Of a DNA stretch of 64,000 nucleotides, positions 55,917 through 64,000 are shown in pieces (position 1 is the first letter of the stretch; each line of letters opens with the position of its first letter). The notes below the pieces were generated by a model, which saw only the letters and a program-made list of their open reading frames with translations, did no database searches and was not told the origin of the DNA. Position numbers and translations under genes: made by a program. The stretch comes from Anthopleura xanthogrammica. Its lineage: Eukaryota > Cnidaria > Anthozoa > Actiniaria > Actiniidae. Location of the stretch: assembly GCA_964019055.1 (NCBI GenBank), contig OZ025213.1, forward strand, positions 2,358,769-2,422,768, given 5' to 3'.

Positions 55917-58900
55917 GAAAGAGCACAGTCTACAATCGTTTAAAACAGTTCTGATAACGATAATAGTTTAAGCGACTGAAAACTAACAGCCCGTTCCCAC
56001 TGATACTAATGATTATCGTTTTTTGCTGATTAATCTCAAATCTTTATCATAATATGCCAATAATCCGGGGAAACTTTTGTTAAACGTACTATCAAATTCA
56101 AACTAAATGGTTAGGAAGCCGCGATAATGCTGTTTATAGGTCTGTAGTGAGCGTCTGAGATTATAAGGGAATTGGTTTATAATATTTTAGGATAAAGTAA
56201 CAACACAGTACTTAGTTCATAGTTATAATAATAAGTGATTAAGTTCATAAAAACGAAGCATTATAAGGAAACAGTTTGTCCATCAGATTCTGATAGACGG
56301 ATCGGAAAGTGAACAGTTCCATACATGCCGTAACTCGTATTCCCGCGTACAGCTACGCTATCATCTGCTACTAACATCATCTTGCCTCATCCACAAACAA
56401 TCAAATGAGATTTCAATGGCAACAAAAGCATACAAAGCATATTACACTTGAAGAACAAAAGTATGCAGTGACGAGGTCCGTTTTTTATCCCACGCTGCCT
56501 TCAAACAAGGCACACACACACACACGCACACACACATATAACAATCACCAGTTCTCGACAACTGACAATAACTCAGAAGAAAAAAACTTCTGAAGATAAA
56601 AAGACTTTAATCTTAGTAGTGTTCTAGCATACCGTCGTCAGGTAATTTATTTTGCGATGACAGCGCGCGGGGAAACAACTTTCTTTCTCATTGTTTGGCG
56701 ACGTTTTGCTAAGGGTCTAAGCTACTCACTTCTCCGATCAGCCAATTTATCTTTTATCAAGGGCCGGTCGAAATAGGTGTTGTCCTATAAAACCCCATAT
56801 GGTTATCCTTTATAATGTCTTTTTTCCCTCTCAATCATTCACGAGGGTGTTGATATTTTTTCATTAGTGTATTATGATTTTATTATGATTCAATGAATTT
56901 TTTTCTCGCTTAACTTCAAAAGAACACTTTCACACGTGTCCTCTTTCATTGATCGCTTCTCCCACCAATAACCCGACTAAATATTGTCACTTTGTATATT
57001 ACTTTTGTTTCAAGAATTTTATATGTATCTTTGTGATTATCGGTCGTCTTAGGTAGTGTATCGCTTGTAAATACCGTTTTTTTAATCTACACTTACTGAG
57101 AAGAAAACATGAAGATTGATCGATCTCCCGCACAGAGTTTAGGCTGTGTTCATTTTCCTTTACGTTCTTCATTCACTTCATTACATTGGACATCACAAAA
57201 GAGATTCTCTGTAGCACAGTGGTAAACCTGGGATGAAGTTTTCAATAAAATACCTTGATTGGAAAAAATAAATAATTCAAAAAATTCCACCGCGTAGTTG
57301 ATGCTGGGGATCAATTTTATACAAGTACTGTTCTTAGTATTTGTTGCAAAAACCGTTATCAATAATTGTGTTGGATAATGCACTACAGTTTTGTTATTCC
57401 CTCCCTCCCCCCCTTCCCTCATCTACCTCTCTTTATTTATTTCTTCATATAAAAAATTATTTTGATATTAATAGATTTTTTGTGAAATTTTAATAATAAT
57501 AACATAACATACGAGTACCGGTGTAGCTTTCCCACCTATTTTTTTGCTGTATAGAAAAGACTGTACATCGATGGATCTAAGGATCATAGGATCAAATCCT
57601 TTGCCTCCTCAAACTTATTCCCACACTGACAAAGCATTTTGACGACTTATTTAAACTAAAACCAAAGAAAAAGAGGAATAAATAGATTAAAATATCTCTT
57701 AGCATATCCTAGAAAGAAAGAATAGTAACATTTGAATAATTAACAGATTAAAAAACAGATTAAGATTTGAAAATCTTGTGAAAGAAAACACGAAGAACCA
57801 CCGAGGGCTCTGCAACTTTGTTCGTCATAAATCTAATAATACTTTATTTGAATAAGGACGTGAAATACGGTTGGCACTGTTATATCCTTGGGTATTGTAA
57901 TAAGTAGAAGTATTATAGGACAATAGATTTTTAAAGCCTGAAATAATCAACATTAGCTGAGAGAAAACAAAAGAAAACTTTCCATTGTCACCTGTTCTAC
58001 ACATTGTACTCTCCACCAAAAGTTCCAAAAATCATCAAAAAGTAGAATAGAAAAAAGACAAACATCAAGGAAAAGCTATACTGTGATATAAGATTAATTC
58101 TTTATTGTACCAAGGGTCAAAAAGTGGTTTTATTTCAAGCTATTTAGCGGTCATTTAAGAACGAGACTCGTGAGGGGTTTCCCTTGATCCGACTGGCCAT
58201 TTGTATCCAATCTGTCCCTATTCGATACGGCTCTGCACAGCATAGGATATTCTTTTTTTGATTATATTATTCCTTTTGAAGGCTGATACAGATTGATCCG
58301 CACTGGATGCTTTATTTATTTTGTAGTTCCCACTTTGATTAGCTCGGTGGGGATTCTTTGTTTCATACTTCGCTTTAATCACAACCTGACTTTTCTAGAA
58401 TTTTATTTCTTATTTCTTCCCTATTCTAGCGCCTTCTCTACTGTTACTCTCACTAAATACCCTGCTTTGATCAACAAATCTTTATCCTAAGGTTTCATCG
58501 AGAAATAGTTTCAATAATTAAGCAAAAAAATCTTTCAAAATGAACAAATTATATTCTCAGTTCATTAACTATACTATGAAATTAAATCCAATTATTCGTG
58601 ATTTGGTTTTAATATAAGAATCATATATAATTTTTACTAAATTTGATCAAGTTAGTTTTCATTTTTAGAGAACTATTGTCTAAGCAGTTTATACTTTATT
58701 ACGTTTGATAATTTTTGGAAGCAGAATGTTTAAATAGCGTATTATTATGTAATGACGAAGGGAGGATTTGCCAAATATGTACTTGTATTCTTGACCGCTG
58801 TAGTTTAGATCTTTACACTTTAGGCTTTCAATTCATTTATCGCAAATAAAGGTATAAATTGAACTTGTAGTGTATAAGTTGATTTTCTTATATTGTCTAA

Positions 58901-60700
58901 TATTTGCTTAAATTTTGCTTAAATCTATTACAAACACACTTTGAGCAAAAATCTAAACTTGATGATATTCAGCAATTACAATTTGAGAATCTAAGTTAAT
59001 CCGTTTTTCGTTTATTGATTTACTATTAGCGACATTACTTCCTATGTGTACTGCCTTCATGTACTAAGATTAAACAAATCAGCTATAGAAATATGAAGAG
59101 TGAATTCTAGTTCACTGGTACACTACCTTAAGACTGATTTTGACCAGTTGTTATCATGTGAAAAGTTCTTGTACATATTCATAGGATCTAAGACCTAAAG
59201 GCTGTTAATTTAGAGGTGAGAAACACCTTTAGAATTCACTTTTTTTAAACTAATTAAAATCCCCAAGAGATATTGAATGAGAGTCGGTACTTGTACGTAG
59301 AAATAAAATGGATGAAAATCGATTGAAGAATGCCTTTCACCTGGAGTGTTCGGACTACGAGAAACGAACGTCTTGTGAGCTCGTAGCGTGTTGAAAATAC
59401 ATGAAGCAAATGAAAGTCCAGCCGTTCTTTTCTTATCATTTATCCTGGCTTTTAAACTTAGCGCATCTTAGTGCCATTTGATGCGGAAACTGATCAAAAC
59501 TGCGATAAATTTTTTGACTGTCCCTCGAAAGGCGGTGCCTTGTAAGCTTAATTTTGCATTTAGACAACTTTATGAACCATTTTGTGTCGCACTTTAATCT
59601 TTAAAACACATTCATCTATATTGTTCTCTTAGATTTCATCAGATATGTACTTTCATGACTACGTTTTAGGACGCTTTTTCTTACAATCTTTCCCGAGATC
59701 TAAAGTCGTACAATTCTGTCAAAAAGACTTCGGATCAACTCCCTTTAGTGATGCAAATGACATCATAGTGAATGGACCGACAGTAAACTGCTACAAATTG
59801 TGAACCGTCCTTATGGTGAGCTCCTGGAAAAACAATTTCATTCAGCCTTTCTTTGCCCGTGTGTGTATGGTAAAAAGCTTTAAACATAAGCTTGATATGA
59901 ACAGAATGCTTCAGTAAAAATATTCCACTCTCGATATTAGACAGCTAGTACTCTGAGACATTAGGAACAAAGCATAGATACGGTCTACAAAGAATTCTTC
60001 CTCGTAATTTATCACCCATAAATGCTTACTATAATCTTAACATTAAACTTTGAATCTGAAAAAGCAAACTAATCTATCTCCTTCCAATATATTGTTCATT
60101 TACGCCGAAGTCTATTGTCCTCGTCAAAGAATGAAAATATTTTTATTTTACCATTTAAAAATTCAAACACTTCTAAAAAATAAGAATAAAAATTTTAAAA
60201 CTATGGCTTACAATTAACATTATATTCGATATTTCTATTATTATTTCTTAGGTTTTTTGGTTAGAAATACAAAGCCCCTGAAATGTTTGATTGTTTAATA
60301 GGCTGATTCAGTTGCTAATGGTCAAATAGTCTTTTATTTTCTAACTAAGTACTTAATTATCGCCTTGTATTTTCACGTATTGTAATCCCTGACACGAACA
60401 TCCATTCTGTAGTGAACAGTTTGAAGGTTTACAAAATTTTGTATAAAATTTAGATAACTCGGTTCATACAGTCACTATAAACGAATCTGTAGTTCCTTGT
60501 AGGTAGTAAGGTGCGACAGTGAATGTAAAAACATGTGTTAGGGAATTTTATTTGTCCATTTTACCCGGAATTGAAAACGAATAAATATATTTACCGGAAC
60601 AGTCGTTTACATTACAGACTTCACTCGTAAGGTTTATCGTTGTTGCCATCTCATTTAGATCAGTGAAGAAAGTATAGTGATAGTGTTTTTTAGAGATAGT
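55917..60700. other. no gene seen
   Basis: AT-rich; small (CA)n at 56509-56537. Open frames are short with no family resemblance, and no GT-AG exon chain could be built. Could be intergenic or a long intron of a gene outside the window. Confidence 0.5.
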
Positions 60701-61320
60701 GTTGGTCTGTATTTCGGGCAGTCTCCTCTGTGTCTGTGTGTCTTCTATGTCAGTCACTCTTTTTAAGGAATTTTATTATGCTTTTTCTATGCCTGTGTGT
60801 GTGTGTCTTTATCTCTCTTTAAGATCTGTGTGGAATTTTAAGCAGCATAAACGCCTAGGTTTTAGTGTGTGTCCTTGGAGATGTGTGTGTGTGTGTGTGT
60901 GTGTGTCTGTCCTTGCTTGTTTGTGAAGTTTCTTTGCTGTCTTCGTGGAGTTTCAGCAGTATAGACTCTGCGTTTTAGATGTGTGTAACCATGGAGTAAA
61001 ATTGTGTGTCTGTTTGTAGTTCAGTCTCATATCTGTCTGTGTGTGGTTAAGGCAGTGCTAACTCTAAACTTTCTCGAAGAAGTATTAGTGATGCCGCACT
61101 TCTCTGTGTGCATGTGTCTTTCCTGGAATAGTGTACCTCAGTATTACACTAAGTGAGTGTTTATGTGCCACTGGGTGTCTGTATATCTTTCGGTTTTTCT
61201 GTCTGTCATTTTTCATTTTCTTTAGAGTGCAAATAAATTGTTGTTGTTGTTGTTGTTTTTGTTGTCTGTCTGTCCGTGCTTGCTGGCTTATCTGTCTGTG
61301 TGTCTTGAGCACTCACACCA
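60700..61320. repeat. T/G-rich low-complexity tract
   Basis: Repeated tgtgtctgtgtgt words with (TG)n at 60882-60906 and (GTT)n at 61230-61262. The frames in it are cysteine/valine-rich artefacts. Confidence 0.75.
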
Positions 61321-64000
61321 TCGATCGAGTCGTTTACTGTTAGGTGCGCGCCTTTACCGTTTGACACTATATTTGTCTTATCATCATCGTATCTCCATCA
61401 TCTATGTTCCCCCTAAAGTCTCGATCATCATCCCTCTTAATATCCAGTAATAATCATAATCTACTGATGAACATAAGTACATAAGTTTATTATTAACAGA
61501 TTCAACAATGTTCTCCAAGTCAAGCCCTACAATGCCGTTTATTGGGGACATTTTTTCATTCTATTTCTCGTCGCTTTTACCACAACTACCAGATCCAAAA
61601 GTATCGCGGGCTCACGTGAATATACAAAAAGGAAACAATACCCATCCTCGTTGGAATTTTTTTTCAAATTTTCTTTTTCGTATTCTCACTCTGTTTCATC
61701 TTCTTAAAGCAAACACTAGATCGTATCAAATCCCGCCTTCAAACCTTCGTTCATTCGATCAAATCAGCCCGAGATCTGACTTCTCTACTTAAAGTTTTTT
61801 ACACAGTTTTTAAGAAAGAAAACTTTGATATTCAAACTGATATTTTGATATCATTGTCAGACTAGTTTATCACTACTGAACTTACTCTGTACTTAGATTT
61901 TCAACTTTGTTTAAAATCGTAATCCAACAATCAAGAGTTCTTTATCTCGAGAAAAATATTTAGATTGAATATGACCACAGTGTATGTATATATATATATA
62001 TATATATTTTTTTTTTTTCGCGCCAAAATTTTCCAAAATTATAATCAAAGGTGGAATGTGCGAAAAGTTTGTTCGTGGCTGATTTGAAATGTTTTAATTT
62101 CTTTTATTTTCTTATTTCTAAGTTAAATTTTGTTTATTTTTTCTTAGGAGTTGATTATCAGGCATGTTTGTGAGCCGGCTGGCTGGTCAATGTTTTAAAT
62201 ATGCGATTTTTCATAATTTGCAAAAAAAACTGAATCGAGATAAAAATCAAAAGTCGGGAAAGTAGCAATGCATCAACGTCAGAGGAACCTCAGAAAAAAT
62301 TTTAATTAAAAATCCATTCATCAAACTGTGCTAAAATTGGATTTTCATTTTGGAGTAGTCCATCTTATCTTGATTTCCCGCGATTTCCCCCCCAACTTTG
62401 TAGATTTCGCAGATAAAGAGATAATTCTCGTAGCCCAAATAATATTTTTTCATATAAAGCTAACAATTCTTTCTTAATGATATTCTATTCATCTTGCTGG
62501 GGTTTGAATAGATTTAGTTTAGTAAAGATACTTTCTTACTTACAAACTCACCAGCCATCACCTTTCTAAACTTGTACATTGAAACCTTTTTCTTTCTCAT
62601 TTATTAATATTATTCATTTAGAAAATTTGTATTTTGAATCTCGATATCCCTCGATTAGAGAGATGATGAATTATTTAAAACGAATCTACAGACGGTTTTT
62701 TTTCTTTGAGGACTTAGCCACACTTATATCCAAAAGATAAAACGGAGTCCTTTCAGAAACTTATTTACCGACTCGAGTCGTATAGTCGGCCTTTCACAAA
62801 CCCCAGGGTAATACACTACTCGGAAGTTTGGACTTTAAAAGGAACCAACCATTATCAGTATTGAGATACTATCTGAAGGCCTATTTCGCCTTTTTGCACG
62901 ATTCTCAGAAAACTCTCATGATATGGTCATATGATGGACATGGTAGCCAAGTGCTGCACCGCCGGTTGACAATTCATTTCCACTCAGTTGGGTTTCTTAG
63001 AGATAACGGGAAAACTCGTCTGAGCATGCGCAGTTATGACTAACACGATCGAACCAGTGACTCGTGTTTACTTCTTGAAAAAATGACCAAAACGACGAAA
63101 ATAAATAAGATTTGTATAAGCTTAAAAGCTTTAATCTCCCAGACATTTTCTTTCTCGAATTTCACACATAAGAACATTGACTAAGCAAAGCGGAAGGTGC
63201 TGGGTAGGTTTTCTCTAATATTTACTCAACACCGAACAGAAAGCGAATATTTTACGGACGTAGCACACAACAAAGCCTCAAATCCTTATCTTCATCCTCA
63301 AATATGCAATTCAAATAAACTCTCAATCCACAGCAAAAAGTGTGTAAATTTTTCATTATTTTAAATTTGTACATGAAATTAAAAAGAAGAAAAGGAAAAA
63401 GCGAAGAAAACAAATCCTAATCAATATTATCTTTTGAATTGATTAGAGTTTTCCAAGGATCAAATCTTCAAGCATAAAGGTCTAAGCAGCTGACATTCCA
63501 TCCAGTCAAAGTTTACTGATAATACTTTATCAGAAAAGAGATTCCAAAAAACTTCTAACTTTAATCCTAATTCTGATAGGTTTTTGAGTTGCTCGAAGGT
63601 TTGAGTTTAAGCCTGAATTCATAAGCTTTGTTATTGAGACAGCTTCACACTTATCTTTCTTCACAATTCTCATTTCATTTGCTTTTATAAAAGCATAATT
63701 TAATTCTATATTTTTTAATTACCACCGAACATTGTTATCTAATATTCCCTCCAAGTATACATTTCATATACTTATTTCTTCAAACATCTAACATTTCTTG
63801 CTTTCTCTGTGAGTTCGAAGAAGGCAGCTGATCCACTGATATATATGTATATATAAATAATATGTTTTTCGCGCGCTTTTTCCCTATCTTTTCTAAAAAT
63901 AATAAGGTAATAATATAAACTATATCAGTGTTTTGGGTGCAAGAAAGCCTGTTAATTTAGTATTTAAATTTAATTGTAAGATTTCAAGACTATTTTAGGG
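61321..64000. other. no gene seen
   Basis: AT-rich to the window end, with (TA)n plus T11 at 61985-62019. Nothing codable is supported. Confidence 0.5.

Noticed and set aside
55614..55926. Lysine-rich and serine-rich frames
   Set aside because: GAA-type low-complexity tract, no other coding signal.
61508..61792. 94-residue + strand frame
   Set aside because: No family resemblance, composition like surrounding non-coding DNA, no splice or paralogue support.

Overview
The window looks like nuclear DNA of an anthozoan cnidarian, probably a stony coral or close relative. The evidence is AT-rich sequence, GT-AG introns, phase-1 exons each carrying one extracellular module (WSC, sushi, HYR, TSP1, GCC2/GCC3), an intronless class A receptor, a 5'-truncated LINE with target-site duplication, and many fold-back elements. 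The species call is inference.

Left part (1-14.4 kb). Three intronless + strand paralogues (335-1204, 2509-3306, 8354-9136) encode an unrecognised multi-pass membrane protein family. Between them on the - strand lies a small five-exon gene (7041-4960) for a secreted single-WSC-domain protein, spliced from exons that include a 24-nt micro-exon. A 5'-truncated L1/Tx1-like LINE (9969-12100) interrupts intergenic DNA and a Penelope-like fragment lies just beyond it. An intronless rhodopsin-class receptor gene follows (13374-14312).

Middle part (15-49.2 kb). This is a tandem segmental duplication of a - strand secreted mosaic gene. The upstream copy, gene B (49162-35010), has 19 exons whose lengths and phases close exactly to 1213 residues: signal peptide, Gla-like propeptide/domain, two uncharacterised exons, sushi, GCC2/GCC3, TSP1, sushi, two HYR, sushi, a unique three-exon segment with a basic furin-like site, three GCC2/GCC3, and a large C-terminal beta-sandwich-like exon. 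The downstream copy, gene A (21992-16383), keeps nine exons. It has its own signal-peptide exon in place of B exons 1-8 and lacks B exons 17-19, so it ends by reading four codons past a splice donor (562 residues). The 3' flank of each copy carries the same roughly 175-bp satellite: about 1 kb, degenerate, after A, and about 8.5 kb, homogeneous, after B. The introns hold several fold-back/MITE families, a 63-bp minisatellite and CAACATG heptamer arrays that read as UGCAUG runs in the transcripts.

Right part (49.2-64 kb). No supportable gene was seen. It holds a 75-bp minisatellite, a 1.6-kb G/T-strand minisatellite of 70/71-bp monomers with a 493-bp higher-order unit, simple repeats, and about 10 kb of AT-rich sequence without recognisable exons.

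Coordinates of spliced genes are my own hand models from splice sites and reading-frame closure. Functions are family-level inferences.
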